In this document: one piece after another, positions 43,876 to 53,634 of the stretch
How positions within the stretch are numbered: position 1 is the first letter of the stretch
Layout: every line of letters begins with the position of its first letter
DNA from: Kosakonia oryzendophytica
GTDB taxonomy: Bacteria > Pseudomonadota > Gammaproteobacteria > Enterobacterales > Enterobacteriaceae
DNA length: 64,000 nt
NCBI RefSeq assembly: GCF_900094925.1
Contig: NZ_FMAY01000001.1
Location: 248,001 to 312,000 of the forward strand
Reading direction: 5' to 3'
Position numbers and translations under genes: made by a program
Notes under the pieces: generated by a model
Seen by the model: only the letters and a program-made list of their open reading frames with translations
The model's database searches: none
Told to the model about the DNA's origin: nothing

Positions 43876-45057
43876 ATGCAAAACTCCCCCGCCACCACCC
43901 GACCCGGCGCGTTTGATTTCACGTCGACAGCGTTTTTGATTGTCGCCTTCCTGACCGGTATTGCCGGTGCTTTGCAAACGCCAACACTCAGCCTGTTTTT
44001 AACCAATGAAGTGCATGTCCGTCCGGCTATGGTGGGGTTCTTTTTCACCGGCAGCGCGGTGATTGGCATTCTGGTCAGTCAGTTTCTTGCCGGGCGCTCC
44101 GACCGCAAAGGCGATCGCAAGACACTGATTGTTTTCTGCTGCCTGCTCGGCGTGCTGGCCTGCGGATTGTTCGCCTGGAATCGCAATTACTTTATCCTGC
44201 TGTTTGTGGGCGTCTTTCTGAGCAGCTTTGGTTCCACGGCCAACCCACAGATGTTCGCCCTGGCGCGGGAACATGCGGATAACACCGGGCGGGAAGCGGT
44301 AATGTTCAGCTCCATTTTGCGCGCACAGGTATCGCTGGCGTGGGTGATTGGCCCACCGCTGGCTTACGCACTGGCCATGGGATTTGGTTTTACGGTGATG
44401 TACTTATGCGCCGCCGTCGCATTCATGGCCTGTGCGGCGATGGTGTGGCTGTTCCTGCCCAGTATGCGCAAAGTTCCGCAGCCAACGTCAACGGTGCTGG
44501 AAGCACCGCGGACGCATCGTCGCGACGCGCTACTGCTGTTTGTGATTTGTACCCTGATGTGGGGCACCAATAGCCTTTACATCATCAATATGCCGTTGTT
44601 TATCATTGATGAATTGCATCTCCCGGAGAAGCTGGCTGGGGTAATGATGGGCACTGCAGCCGGGCTGGAAATCCCCACCATGCTGATTGCCGGTTATTAC
44701 GCTAAACGCTATGGCAAGCGCTTTTTGATGCGCGTCAGTGCAGTAGCGGGCACCTGTTTCTATCTCGGGATGTTGACGGTGCATACCCCGGCTATCCTGC
44801 TAGCCTTACAGTTGCTGAACGCCATCTATATTGGCATTCTCGCCGGGATTGGCATGCTCTATTTCCAGGATTTAATGCCCGGTCAGGCCGGTTCTGCGAC
44901 GACCCTTTACACCAATACCACGCGCGTGGGCTGGATCATCGCCGGTTCACTGGCGGGCGTGGTGGCCGAAATCTGGAGTTATCATGCTGTGTTCTGGATT
45001 GCGCTGGCGATGGCCCTGTTGACACAGGCAGGTCTGACGCGAATCAAAGACGTTTAA
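43876..45057 (+). CDS. setB: Sugar efflux transporter SetB
   Basis: 393 aa MFS exporter of lactose, glucose and related sugars, 12 spans, near-identical core to E. coli SetB. ATG 43876 (MQNSP) follows GTAAA and gives exactly the E. coli length; the frame is open for 327 bases upstream, but that part overlaps the fru promoter and Cra sites and has no homology. It overlaps the convergent yeiW by 4 bp. Confidence 0.94.
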   Translation: MQNSPATTRPGAFDFTSTAFLIVAFLTGIAGALQTPTLSLFLTNEVHVRPAMVGFFFTGSAVIGILVSQFLAGRSDRKGDRKTLIVFCCLLGVLACGLFAWNRNYFILLFVGVFLSSFGSTANPQMFALAREHADNTGREAVMFSSILRAQVSLAWVIGPPLAYALAMGFGFTVMYLCAAVAFMACAAMVWLFLPSMRKVPQPTSTVLEAPRTHRRDALLLFVICTLMWGTNSLYIINMPLFIIDELHLPEKLAGVMMGTAAGLEIPTMLIAGYYAKRYGKRFLMRVSAVAGTCFYLGMLTVHTPAILLALQLLNAIYIGILAGIGMLYFQDLMPGQAGSATTLYTNTTRVGWIIAGSLAGVVAEIWSYHAVFWIALAMALLTQAGLTRIKDV

Positions 45058-45308
45058 GGCGCGGTCTGGCGTTCCAGATCGAGTAGATAAATCATGGCAT
45101 CAGCACGGCTCTGCCCGCACATCTCACGGCCAGGTTGCAGGCCAGCGCACACTTTCGGGCGCAGCGGCGAGCCAAAGATTTTACAGCGCTGTTGCGCGTC
45201 GAGTTGCACGCATGGGGTGTTGGCCGGTTTGCCGTTGGGCATGCCGGGGATCGGGCTACTGATGGACGGGGCAGTACAGCAAGCTCCGCAGTCCGGACGG
45301 CATTCCAT
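45054..45308 (-). CDS. yeiW: Cysteine-cluster protein YeiW (YkgJ family)
   Basis: 84 aa, YkgJ/UPF0153 type. Nine or so cysteines with motifs CRPDCGACC at the start, [10 protein letters not shown] and RPKVCAGL, compatible with a metal or Fe-S site. ATG 45308 is preceded by GAGAG and gives the E. coli length; ATG 45323 is possible but lacks a ribosome-binding site. Function unknown. Confidence 0.9.
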   Translation of the reverse strand: MECRPDCGACCTAPSISSPIPGMPNGKPANTPCVQLDAQQRCKIFGSPLRPKVCAGLQPGREMCGQSRADAMIYLLDLERQTAP

Positions 45309-45473
45309 ATGGCTCTCTTTCATTTATTACGCGTCGGAGTGGCGCGAACAGGCGCACGCTACCATCTTTTACTGATGGAATGCAAAACTCGCCAATTCCA
45401 CTTGCCTGAAAAGGCCCTCGCGAGTACTTTGTCGCGATATTTTCGTGATTTTCATTTTTACAGGACCCTTGCA

Positions 45474-46046
45474 ATGCCAAGAGCGAACGAAATTAAAAAA
45501 GGTATGGTGCTGAATTACAATGGCAAGCTGCTGATTGTAAAAGATATTGATATTCAGTCACCCAGCGCCCGCGGCGCAGCAACGCTGTACAAAATGCGCT
45601 TCTCTGATGTCCGTACCGGGCTGAAAGTCGAAGAGCGTTTTAAAGGCGACGATATCCTTGATACCGTGACCCTGAACCGTCGTTTCGTCGACTTCTCCTA
45701 TGTTGACGGCAACGAATACGTGTTTATGGATAAAGAAGACTATACCCCGTATACCTTCAACAAAGATCAGATTGAAGAAGAGCTGCAGTTTATTCCGGAA
45801 GGCGGCATGCCGGATATGCAGGTTCTGCTGTGGGATGGTCAGTTGCTGGCGCTGGAACTGCCGCAAACTGTCGATCTGGAAATCGTTGAAACGGCTCCGG
45901 GTATCAAAGGCGCATCCGCCAGCTCCCGTACCAAACCCGCCACGCTGAATACAGGCCTGGTGGTACAGGTTCCGGAATACCTGACCACCGGTGAGAAAAT
46001 CCGTATCCATATCGAAGAGCGCCGCTACATGGGTCGCGCCGACTGA
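45474..46046 (+). CDS. yeiP: Elongation factor P-like protein YeiP (EfpL)
   Basis: 190 aa EF-P paralogue with three beta-barrel domains: KOW-like N-terminal domain, OB domains 2 and 3 with the C-terminal [18 protein letters not shown]. In recent work EfpL assists ribosomes stalled at proline-rich and other motifs. ATG 45474 gives the E. coli length; the frame is open far upstream without homology. Followed by a strong hairpin terminator. Confidence 0.96.
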   Translation: MPRANEIKKGMVLNYNGKLLIVKDIDIQSPSARGAATLYKMRFSDVRTGLKVEERFKGDDILDTVTLNRRFVDFSYVDGNEYVFMDKEDYTPYTFNKDQIEEELQFIPEGGMPDMQVLLWDGQLLALELPQTVDLEIVETAPGIKGASASSRTKPATLNTGLVVQVPEYLTTGEKIRIHIEERRYMGRAD

Positions 46047-46059
46047 TAAGCGATGCAGT

Positions 46060-46089
46060 AAAAAAGCCACTTCAATGAAGTGGCTTTTT
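46060..46089. terminator. Bidirectional terminator between yeiP and uxuA
   Basis: GCCACTTC (46066-46073) and GAAGTGGC (46077-46084) with a 3-nt loop, flanked by six A on one side and TTTTT on the other, so it works for both converging genes. Confidence 0.94.
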
Positions 46090-46126
46090 CTTTTGTCTGC
46101 TGGCGGCACTTACCCGCCCGTGACGC

Positions 46127-47317
46127 TTACAGCAAATCGCGGAACAGGGTTTTCTTCAGTGCCAGTTCAACACCGCGCACTTCCGCCATTCCTTTCAGAC
46201 GACCAATTGCCGAGTAACCCGGATTCGTTTTCTTACGCAGGTCGTCCAGCATTTGGTGACCGTGGTCCGGACGGAACGGAATAGGACGCAGATCGCCCGC
46301 TTTCTTGCGACGCTGTTCTTCGCTCAGGATCGCCGCAACGACCGACACCATATCCACATCGCCCTGCAAATGTGCCGCTTCATGGAAGGTTTTCGGGTTC
46401 TCTTCACGGCAGGTCGAACGCAGATGCGTAAAGTGAATGCGATCGCCAAATGTCTCGATCATCTGCACCAGGTCGTTATCCGCACGCACGCCGTAAGAGC
46501 CTGTGCACATGGTAAAGCCGTTATTGATGCTGTTAACCGCGTCTTTCAGCCACTGCATATCTTCAATCGTGGAAACAATGCGCGGCAGGCCGAGGATCGG
46601 ACGCGGCGGATCGTCCGGGTGCACCGCCATGCGGACACCCACTTCCTGGGCGACCGGTACGATAGCGCGCAGGAAATAAGCCATATTTTCGCGCAGTTGC
46701 GCTTTATCTATACCGTCGTATTCCGCCAGGCGCGCGTGGAACTGCTCCAGCGTGTAGCCCTCTTCCGCCCCCGGCAAACCCGCGATAATGTTACGCGTCA
46801 GTTTTTCCACTTCCGCTTCGCTCATCGCGTTAAAGTAGGCCAGCGCCTGGCGCTGCTCTTCGTCGCTGTAATCCGCTTCTGCACCTTTACGCTTCAGGAT
46901 ATGCATTTCAAACGCGGCAAACGCAATCTGGTCAAAACGTAACGCTTTAGAGCCATCCGGCAGTTGATATTCCAGATCGGTCCGCGTCCAGTCGAGGATC
47001 GGCATAAAGTTGTAGCACACGGTATCAATACCGCAGGCCGCCAGGTTACGAATGCTCTGCTGATAGTTAGCAATCCAGGTGTCGTACTGCCCGGTATGGG
47101 TTTTAATATCTTCATGCACCGGGATACTTTCCACGACCGACCAGACCAGCCCTTTCTCCGCCAGCAGCGCCTGACGCGCTTTAATCTCCTCCACCGGCCA
47201 GACCTGGCCGTTAGGGATATGGTGCAGCGCAGTGACTACGCCTGTCGCGCCCGCCTGACGCACGTCATCAAGAGATACCGGATCGTTCGGTCCATACCAA
47301 CGCCAGGTTTGTTCCAT
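46127..47317 (-). CDS. uxuA: Mannonate dehydratase UxuA
   Basis: 396 aa; dehydrates D-mannonate to 2-keto-3-deoxygluconate in hexuronate breakdown. Metal-site segments [26 protein letters not shown] and [12 protein letters not shown] are present. ATG 47317 begins [16 protein letters not shown] as in E. coli UxuA (394 aa). In E. coli uxuA is in uxuAB far away; here it stands divergent from yeiQ, a fructuronate-reductase-like gene. Confidence 0.96.
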   Translation of the reverse strand: MEQTWRWYGPNDPVSLDDVRQAGATGVVTALHHIPNGQVWPVEEIKARQALLAEKGLVWSVVESIPVHEDIKTHTGQYDTWIANYQQSIRNLAACGIDTVCYNFMPILDWTRTDLEYQLPDGSKALRFDQIAFAAFEMHILKRKGAEADYSDEEQRQALAYFNAMSEAEVEKLTRNIIAGLPGAEEGYTLEQFHARLAEYDGIDKAQLRENMAYFLRAIVPVAQEVGVRMAVHPDDPPRPILGLPRIVSTIEDMQWLKDAVNSINNGFTMCTGSYGVRADNDLVQMIETFGDRIHFTHLRSTCREENPKTFHEAAHLQGDVDMVSVVAAILSEEQRRKKAGDLRPIPFRPDHGHQMLDDLRKKTNPGYSAIGRLKGMAEVRGVELALKKTLFRDLL

Positions 47318-47334
47318 CGCCTTACCCTCTAAAG

Positions 47335-47348
47335 TTGTTATACCAATG
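47335..47348 (-). promoter_or_regulatory. UxuR/ExuR-type operator at uxuA
   Basis: TTGTTATACCAATG resembles the TTGGTATACCAA dyad of ExuR and UxuR sites, 18 bp upstream of the uxuA start. Confidence 0.55.
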
Positions 47349-47413
47349 CACGTAACTTGATGACGACTACCATACATGTTTACGCAAAAGGATCAAACCC
47401 TCCCGCAGCAATG

Positions 47414-47429
47414 ATTGATCCAGCTCACA
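47414..47429. promoter_or_regulatory. CRP-like site between uxuA and yeiQ
   Basis: ATTGATCCAGCTCACA has a perfect TCACA right half and a weak left half of the TGTGA-N6-TCACA CRP consensus, midway between the divergent genes. Confidence 0.4.
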
Positions 47430-47444
47430 TTCCCCGGATAATTA

Positions 47445-47457
47445 CGGCATACCAATT
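47445..47457 (+). promoter_or_regulatory. Second UxuR/ExuR-like half-site before yeiQ
   Basis: CGGCATACCAATT shares the ATACCAAT core of the uxuA-proximal site, 65 bp upstream of yeiQ. The left half-site is poor, so the call is tentative. Confidence 0.45.
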
Positions 47458-47521
47458 CTTTTTGCTGTCATATAACTTTACACTACTTGTTGTTAATTAT
47501 TGGTTAATCAGGTGTGTATAG

Positions 47522-48988
47522 ATGAAAACAATTGCCTCGATAACGCTTCCCGCCGCTGTTCAGCGGCCTCAGTATGATCGCACGAAGCTGCGTTCGCGTA
47601 TTGTGCACTTCGGTTTTGGCGCGTTTCACCGCGCGCATCAGGCGCTGTTAACCAACCGGGTGCTGAATGCGCGAGGCGGAGATTGGGGCATCTGTGAAAT
47701 CAGCTTGTTTAGCGGTGATGCGTTGATGACGCAGCTGCGCGCGCAGGATCACCTGTATACGGTGCTGGAAAAAGGCGCTGACGGTAACCAGCCGATCATT
47801 GTTGGCGCGGTGAGCGAATGTCTGAATGCAAAACTCGATTCGCTGGCGGCAATTATTGAGAAGTTTTGTGAACCGCAGGTCGCCATTGTGTCACTGACGA
47901 TCACCGAAAAAGGCTATTGCATCGACCCTGCCAGCGGCAAGCTGGATTTACACCAGCCGCGCATTGAACATGATCTGCAATATCCCGACGAACCACACTC
48001 TGCACCGGGCATTCTGGTTGAGGCCCTGTACCGTCGCCGCCTGCGTGGGCTCGGGCCGTTTACCGTCCTCTCTTGCGACAATATTCCGGATAATGGTCAC
48101 GTGGTGAAAAATGCCGTGCTGGGGATGGCGCAGGCCCGTTCGCCAGAACTGGCGCAGTGGATTGCCGAACACGTGAGTTTCCCCGCAACCATGGTTGACC
48201 GAATTGTACCGGCGGCAACCGAGGAATCGCTGGCGGAAATCAGTGCAATACTGGGCGTTGAGGATCCCTGCGCGATCGGTTGTGAACCCTTTATTCAGTG
48301 GGTTATTGAAGATAACTTCGTGGCCGGGCGACCGGAGTGGGAAGCGGCGGGTGCGCAGTTAGTCCAGGATGTACGCCCCTGGGAACAGATGAAATTACGC
48401 ATGCTTAATGGCACTCATTCATTCCTGGCGTATCTTGGCTATCTTGCCGGTTTCGCCCATATTAACGAGTGCATGCAGGACAGCGCATTTCGCAGCGCTG
48501 CGCGCCGGTTGATGCTTGAGGAGCAGGCGCCGACGCTGCAAATATCCGGGGTTGATCTTACCGCTTACGCCGATAGCCTGATTGCGCGTTTCGCCAACCC
48601 GGCATTGCAACACCGCACCTGGCAAATCGCCATGGATGGAAGCCAGAAGTTACCGCAACGAATGCTGGACGGCATTCGCGTACATTTACAACGGGAACAT
48701 CACTGGCCGCTGTTGGCACTGGGCGTTGCAGGCTGGATGCGTTATGTCAGCGGCGTTGATGATGCCGGTAAAGCAATTGATGTTCGCGACCCACTGGTGG
48801 ATAAAATTCGCGCTATCGTCGACACCAGCAGCGAAGCGGAACGCGTCACCGCCTTGCTCACGCTGCAAGAAATCTTTGGCACTGACCTGCCGCAAAACCC
48901 GGTATTTGTGGATGCCATTACCGACGCATGGCGCAACATTGCCGCCCACGGTGCGCATGGCGCGGTGAAATTCTTGCTCAATACTTAA
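47522..48988 (+). CDS. yeiQ: Fructuronate reductase / mannitol dehydrogenase-family protein YeiQ
   Basis: 488 aa long-chain mannitol dehydrogenase family oxidoreductase, close to UxuB (fructuronate reductase, fructuronate to mannonate). Rossmann start IVHFGFGAFHRAHQA; catalytic-domain segments SCDNIPDNGHVVKNAVL and KLRMLNGTHSFLAYLG with the family Lys. Divergent from uxuA, so the two could supply consecutive hexuronate steps: fructuronate, then mannonate. Confidence 0.93.
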   Translation: MKTIASITLPAAVQRPQYDRTKLRSRIVHFGFGAFHRAHQALLTNRVLNARGGDWGICEISLFSGDALMTQLRAQDHLYTVLEKGADGNQPIIVGAVSECLNAKLDSLAAIIEKFCEPQVAIVSLTITEKGYCIDPASGKLDLHQPRIEHDLQYPDEPHSAPGILVEALYRRRLRGLGPFTVLSCDNIPDNGHVVKNAVLGMAQARSPELAQWIAEHVSFPATMVDRIVPAATEESLAEISAILGVEDPCAIGCEPFIQWVIEDNFVAGRPEWEAAGAQLVQDVRPWEQMKLRMLNGTHSFLAYLGYLAGFAHINECMQDSAFRSAARRLMLEEQAPTLQISGVDLTAYADSLIARFANPALQHRTWQIAMDGSQKLPQRMLDGIRVHLQREHHWPLLALGVAGWMRYVSGVDDAGKAIDVRDPLVDKIRAIVDTSSEAERVTALLTLQEIFGTDLPQNPVFVDAITDAWRNIAAHGAHGAVKFLLNT

Positions 48989-49105
48989 CATTTACTGCTA
49001 TTACTGCGGGCGATGCGTGCTTTACATCGCCCGTGCCCTTCTCTTTTTCTTTTTTTTTCGCCAGGATCCCTCCCATACGCAATTTTGTTGATCCAAGGAG
49101 TTTCT

Positions 49106-50083
49106 GTGACAAAAACCAACCTCATTACCGGCTTCCTTGGAAGTGGCAAGACCACTTCGATATTGCATTTACTGGCCAACAAAGACCCGCAGGAAAAATG
49201 GGCAGTGCTGGTGAATGAATTTGGCGAAGTCGGTATTGATGGCGCTTTGATGGCAGACAGCGGAGCGCTGCTTAAAGAGATCCCCGGCGGCTGCATGTGC
49301 TGCGTCAATGGTCTGCCGATGCAGGTCGGGCTGAATACTCTCCTGCGCCAGGGCAAACCCGATCGTTTGCTGATTGAACCTACCGGACTCGGTCACCCGA
49401 AACAGATACTCGACATGCTTAATGCTCCGGTTTACGAGCCGTGGATCGACCTTCGTGCGACGTTGTGTCTGCTCGATCCGCGCCAGTTACTGGATGATAA
49501 AGCGGTCAACAATGAAAACTTCCGCGATCAGCTGGCTGCAGCTGACATTATTGTCGCGAATAAGCAGGATCGCGCCACGCCACAAAGCCAACGCGCGCTG
49601 GAAAGCTGGTGGCAAACGTTCGGCGGCGACCGTTTACAGGTCACCGCTACGCAGGGCGCCATCGACGGTGCATTGCTCGATCTGCCACGCCGTAACTTGC
49701 GTGAACTGCCAGCCAGTGCTGCGCATGACCATTCTCATGCGGCAAACAAGGGATTGGCTGCCTTGAACTTACCGGCACATCAGCGCTGGCGTCGCAACCT
49801 GAATAGCGGCCAGGGCCACTATGCCTGCGGCTGGATTTTCGATGGTGATACCGTGTTCGATACCGTTGGTTTGCTGGAATGGGCGCGGCTTGCACCTGTC
49901 GAACGCGTTAAAGGCGTGCTGCGCATTCCCGAAGGGCTGTTGCGGGTAAACCGCCAGGGCCAGGATTTGCATATCGAAACCCAACAGGCTGCGCCGCCGG
50001 ATAGTCGAATCGAGCTGATTACCGCCACTGAAGCTGACTGGAACACGCTTCAGTCTACTCTGTTGAAGCTTCGTTTAAGTTAA
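49106..50083 (+). CDS. yeiR: COG0523 zinc-binding GTPase YeiR
   Basis: 325 aa G3E GTPase of the COG0523 metallochaperone group. Walker A GFLGSGKT (residues 9-16), the metal-binding GGCMCC (Cys63, Cys65, Cys66) and the base-recognition NKQD are present; a histidine-containing stretch HDHSHA lies near 210. E. coli YeiR binds zinc. The start is GTG 49106, preceded by AAGGAG at 5 nt, with the frame open upstream but without homology. Confidence 0.95.
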   Translation: MTKTNLITGFLGSGKTTSILHLLANKDPQEKWAVLVNEFGEVGIDGALMADSGALLKEIPGGCMCCVNGLPMQVGLNTLLRQGKPDRLLIEPTGLGHPKQILDMLNAPVYEPWIDLRATLCLLDPRQLLDDKAVNNENFRDQLAAADIIVANKQDRATPQSQRALESWWQTFGGDRLQVTATQGAIDGALLDLPRRNLRELPASAAHDHSHAANKGLAALNLPAHQRWRRNLNSGQGHYACGWIFDGDTVFDTVGLLEWARLAPVERVKGVLRIPEGLLRVNRQGQDLHIETQQAAPPDSRIELITATEADWNTLQSTLLKLRLS

Positions 50084-50126
50084 CAACACTAACGTTGCGC
50101 CTGTGTTAATTAAAAATGCTGTGAAG

Positions 50127-50828
50127 ATGAAAACTCGTTACTCCTTGATTGTACTGCTCAACGTCGCCGGTCTGGCGCTCTTTTTTTCCTGGTATTTGCC
50201 CGCGAATCATGGTTTCTGGTTCCCGCTGGACTCAACCATTTTCCATTTTTTCAACCGCGGCCTGGCTGAAAATCGCGCCTATTTATGGTTCGTTGCGCTG
50301 ACCAATAACCGCGCCTTTGATGCCTGCTCACTGCTCGCAATGGGAAGCCTGATGCTGACCTTCTGGCTGCGGGAAGATCGTAACGGCCGTCGTCGGGTCG
50401 TGATGATTGGCCTGACCATGTTGCTGATTGCAGTGGTATTAAACCAGCTGGCGCAGTTGCTGATGCCCGTGCAACGGGAAAGCCCGTCGCTCTTCTTTAC
50501 GGATATTACCCGAGTCAGCGATCTGCTGGACTTCCCAACCAAAGATGCCTCTAAAGACAGTTTTCCGGGCGATCACGGCATGATGTTGCTTATTTTTTCC
50601 GCCATTATGTTGCGTTATTTCGGCCAGAAAGCCTTTGGCGTTGCCCTGATTATTGTTGTGGTTTTTGCTTTTCCGCGCGTAATGATCGGCGCTCACTGGT
50701 TTACGGATATTGTGGTGGGTTCGCTGTCAGCGGTGCTGATTGGGTTGCCATGGTGTCTGATGACACCCCTTAGCGATAAAATTATTCAATGCTTTGATCG
50801 TTATTTGCCCGGAAATAACAAAATTTAA
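50127..50828 (+). CDS. lpxT: Lipid A 1-diphosphate synthase LpxT
   Basis: 233 aa PAP2-superfamily inner membrane enzyme that transfers phosphate from undecaprenyl pyrophosphate to lipid A at the periplasmic face. PAP2 motifs: KDASKDSFPGDHG and FPRVMIGAHWFTD. ATG 50127 was chosen because the distance to IVLLN equals that of E. coli LpxT; a GTG at 50103 is also in frame. No strong ribosome-binding site for either. Confidence 0.93.
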   Translation: MKTRYSLIVLLNVAGLALFFSWYLPANHGFWFPLDSTIFHFFNRGLAENRAYLWFVALTNNRAFDACSLLAMGSLMLTFWLREDRNGRRRVVMIGLTMLLIAVVLNQLAQLLMPVQRESPSLFFTDITRVSDLLDFPTKDASKDSFPGDHGMMLLIFSAIMLRYFGQKAFGVALIIVVVFAFPRVMIGAHWFTDIVVGSLSAVLIGLPWCLMTPLSDKIIQCFDRYLPGNNKI

Positions 50829-50859
50829 ACAAATAACAAACATTGTTTTGCGTCATTCA

Positions 50860-50883
50860 TTAGGGATCGTTTTCGATCTCTAA
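50860..50883 (+). terminator. Hairpin after lpxT
   Basis: TTAGGGATCG and CGATCTCTAA pair with one mismatch around a TTTT loop, 31 bp after the lpxT stop. There is no T-run, so it is a weak terminator candidate. Confidence 0.4.
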
Positions 50884-51210
50884 TGCAAATTCCCGGCTCT
50901 TTCCTAATTTTGTCATTTTTACGTCACCGCAATCTGCCTATAAAAGAGCAATTTGTACGCTATTTAAACCAAATTGACGGTTTTGTGACCAATCCTGAAT
51001 ATTCACTTTCTGTATCATAATTTCTTATAAAAAAACGCGGAAAAGCGCTCGCAATGCCGGGAGGGTTAGGGTAATCTCGGGTTCGTCTTGTCGCAAAGAG
51101 TGCTTTTATTCTCATTGTGCGTAAATTTGTGCGTTCTTCCACAGATCTGACTATGAGTAATTGTCTCGTTGCTTACAGATAATTAATCTCGCTGCGTTGG
51201 CATTTTTTAT

Positions 51211-51226
51211 AACGATATTTATCGTT
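51211..51226. promoter_or_regulatory. Dyad in the mepS leader
   Basis: AACGATA-TT-TATCGTT: 7-bp perfect arms, 26 bp before the mepS start and 10 bp before its weak AGGG. It may be an operator or a hairpin near the ribosome-binding site. Confidence 0.4.
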
Positions 51227-51252
51227 AAGGACTTCAAGGGAAAATAATCAAT

Positions 51253-51816
51253 ATGGTCAAATCTCAGCCGATTGTGAGATATATCTTGCGGGCGATCCCC
51301 GCGATAGCGGTAGCGGTACTGCTGTCAGCTTGCTCAACCAATACCGCAAAGAACGTGCATTCTGAGACGCTTGCTGTGGGTGAAGATGCTTCTTCACTGC
51401 AAACCTCTCAGGATGAATTTGAAAATATGGTTCGTAATCTGGATGTCAAATCCCGAATTATGGATCAATATGCTGACTGGAAAGGCGTACGTTACCGTCT
51501 GGGCGGCGACACCAAAAAAGGTATTGATTGTTCTGGTTTCGTGCAGCGCACGTTCCGTGAACAGTTTGGTTTAGAACTGCCGCGTTCCACCTGGGAACAG
51601 CAGGAGACTGGTAAGTCCATTTCGCGCACCAGTTTGCGTACGGGCGACCTGGTTCTGTTCAGAGCAGGTTCTACCGGTCGACATGTCGGCATTTATATTG
51701 GTAATAACCAATTTGTTCATGCTTCCACCAGCAACGGTGTGATGATTTCCAGCATGGACGAGCCTTACTGGAAGAAGCGCTACAATGAAGCGCGACGGAT
51801 CCTGACCCGCAGCTAA
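51253..51816 (+). CDS. mepS: Murein DD-endopeptidase MepS (Spr)
   Basis: 187 aa outer membrane lipoprotein: lipobox LLSAC with lipidated Cys27, then an NlpC/P60 domain with catalytic Cys93 (GIDCSGF), His144 (RHVGIYIG) and His156 (FVHAS). Cleaves D-Ala-mDAP cross-links to let the cell wall grow; in E. coli levels are set by Prc-NlpI proteolysis. Matches E. coli Spr (188 aa). Confidence 0.97.
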   Translation: MVKSQPIVRYILRAIPAIAVAVLLSACSTNTAKNVHSETLAVGEDASSLQTSQDEFENMVRNLDVKSRIMDQYADWKGVRYRLGGDTKKGIDCSGFVQRTFREQFGLELPRSTWEQQETGKSISRTSLRTGDLVLFRAGSTGRHVGIYIGNNQFVHASTSNGVMISSMDEPYWKKRYNEARRILTRS

Positions 51817-51820
51817 TCAC

Positions 51821-51885
51821 TTAACGCCGGTTTTCCCTTGGCTGGCGTTAAGCATAAAAAAGCACTGCCCCGGCAGTGTTTTTTT
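51821..51885 (+). terminator. Tandem hairpins after mepS
   Basis: First, TTAACGCC (51821-51828) with GGCGTTAA (51844-51851). Second, CACTGCC (51863-51869) with GGCAGTG (51872-51878), followed by TTTTTTT: a strong intrinsic terminator. Confidence 0.92.
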
Positions 51886-51979
51886 ATGTCTGCTATCCTC
51901 GTAACGTTTTTCGGGCTATAGTCCAGAAAAGTAAACCGCCAACCGCCCCCACTGAATGCGTATAATTGGGTCCACCAGT

Positions 51980-53539
51980 ATGTTCACCCGCTATTTTTTC
52001 CACCTGAACCGAAAAATTGTGCTGATCAGTATTCTTACCGGTCTGCTTACAGCGTTTGCGGTCGGCGGGTTCCAGTTCTGGCTTGAGCAAGAGAAGCGTA
52101 TCACCCGCTACGATGCCTTACTGGACGGCGTTTCGAGTTGGTTTTCAGCGTATCTCGGTGAAATTCGCGCCACGGCGGAGGCATTACAACCCCTCACGCT
52201 GAGCGACTGCCACGATGTTGTTAGTGAGCTCACTTCACGCGCCGCATTTTCGATGAACGTGCGCGCCTTTCTGTTGGTTAAAGGGCAAAACGCCATCTGC
52301 TCCTCGGCAACCGGTGTCATGAATGTCCCCATGAAAGATCTGGTGCCCGACATTGACCTGAATAAAGCGACTGATATGGTGATTTTGCCCGGAACCCCGA
52401 TGATGCCGGACAAACCGGCAATGGCCTTGTGGTTCCGCAGCCCGCTACTCGATGACCGCGGCGTATTTGCCTCGCTGAACATCAACCTGACGCCCTACAT
52501 GATGTACAGTTCAGAACAGCCAGATCTGACCGGGATCGCGATAGGTATCAATGATCGTGCCATCTCAACCTTCACCACCGGACTGATTGATTTAGCCAAT
52601 TTTAACCAACGTCCTTTTCGCACAGTGCAGGTGAATGGTTCTCCACTGACGCTATATCTCTACGCGGAAAGATGGCGTCAGGAAGATCTTCAGTTTGCTG
52701 CCCTGCTCGGTGCAACGGTGGGTATGTTGATTGCTTTGCTAAGCGCTTACATGCTGTATACGCGCCTGCGACCGGGTAAGGAGATCCTGACCGCCATCAA
52801 GCGGGAGCAGTTTTATGTGGTCTACCAGCCCGTGGTGAATGCAAAGAGCCTGAAAGTCAGCGGCGTCGAAGTACTGATGCGCTGGAAACACCCCACCGCT
52901 GGCGAGATCCCGCCGGACGCCTTTATTCATTTTGCCGAAGCGCAGCAACTGATTATTCCGCTGACATTGCATTTGTTCCGCCTGATAGCCCGCGATGCGC
53001 CGGTGCTGAAAACGTTGCTGCCAGAAGGCTCAAAGCTGGGAATTAATATCGCGCCGGGACATCTGCACGCAGAGAGCTTTGCCGATGATATCCATGCGTT
53101 CTCGCGTTCACTCCCGCAGCACCATTTCAGCATCGTGCTGGAGATCACCGAGCGGGATATGCTGCGCTATACCGAAGTGACAAAACTGTTTGAGTGGTTA
53201 CGCACCGAAGGGTATGAAATCGCGATTGATGATTTCGGCACCGGCCATAGCGCACTGATCTACCTGGAGCGCTTTACCCTGGATTATCTGAAAATCGATC
53301 GCGGTTTTGTGAATGCAATTGGCACCGAAACCGTGACCTCGCCGGTACTGGATGCCGTGTTAATGCTGGCGAAACGCCTGAATATGCTCACCGTTGCCGA
53401 AGGCGTTGAAACGCCCGAGCAGGCGCGATGGCTGCGCGAACATGGTGTGCACTTTATGCAGGGCTACTATTTCAGCCGCCCGATGACGCTGGAGCAATTT
53501 GTTAACTGGCAGGTTCCTTCTTTTGATGCCCTGGTGTAG
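51980..53539 (+). CDS. pdeN: EAL-domain c-di-GMP phosphodiesterase PdeN (Rtn)
   Basis: 519 aa. N-terminal membrane span (about 13-33), a periplasmic CSS-type sensor domain with CHD- and CSSATG cysteines (about 35-235), a second span (about 238-260), then a cytoplasmic EAL domain. EAL motifs: EVLMRWKHP (Val in place of Ala), ITERDM, DDFGTGHSAL, LKIDRGF, AEGVET. Hydrolyses c-di-GMP, probably under redox (disulfide) control like other CSS-motif enzymes. Start at 51980 by homology; ribosome-binding site weak. Confidence 0.92.
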   Translation: MFTRYFFHLNRKIVLISILTGLLTAFAVGGFQFWLEQEKRITRYDALLDGVSSWFSAYLGEIRATAEALQPLTLSDCHDVVSELTSRAAFSMNVRAFLLVKGQNAICSSATGVMNVPMKDLVPDIDLNKATDMVILPGTPMMPDKPAMALWFRSPLLDDRGVFASLNINLTPYMMYSSEQPDLTGIAIGINDRAISTFTTGLIDLANFNQRPFRTVQVNGSPLTLYLYAERWRQEDLQFAALLGATVGMLIALLSAYMLYTRLRPGKEILTAIKREQFYVVYQPVVNAKSLKVSGVEVLMRWKHPTAGEIPPDAFIHFAEAQQLIIPLTLHLFRLIARDAPVLKTLLPEGSKLGINIAPGHLHAESFADDIHAFSRSLPQHHFSIVLEITERDMLRYTEVTKLFEWLRTEGYEIAIDDFGTGHSALIYLERFTLDYLKIDRGFVNAIGTETVTSPVLDAVLMLAKRLNMLTVAEGVETPEQARWLREHGVHFMQGYYFSRPMTLEQFVNWQVPSFDALV

Positions 53540-53634
53540 GCGCGAATTATTTCACATCAGGCCAGGGCTCCCTTATTATTCAACAATAAGAGCTTAGCGC
53601 GCCTGCCGCGCAGGCGGGGTCAAAGGAACACACA

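Larger units (their letters stand above)
50829..51252. other. AT-rich lpxT-mepS intergenic region
   Basis: 424 bp with no supported gene; the short frames here lack start signals. It holds a 10-bp near-perfect hairpin just after lpxT and a short dyad shortly before mepS (listed separately). The mepS promoter must be inside, but I cannot place it safely. Confidence 0.6.

Noticed and set aside
45135-45473. Long N-terminal extension of YeiP
   Set aside because: Overlaps yeiW on the other strand and lacks homology; EF-P-like protein starts at ATG 45474.
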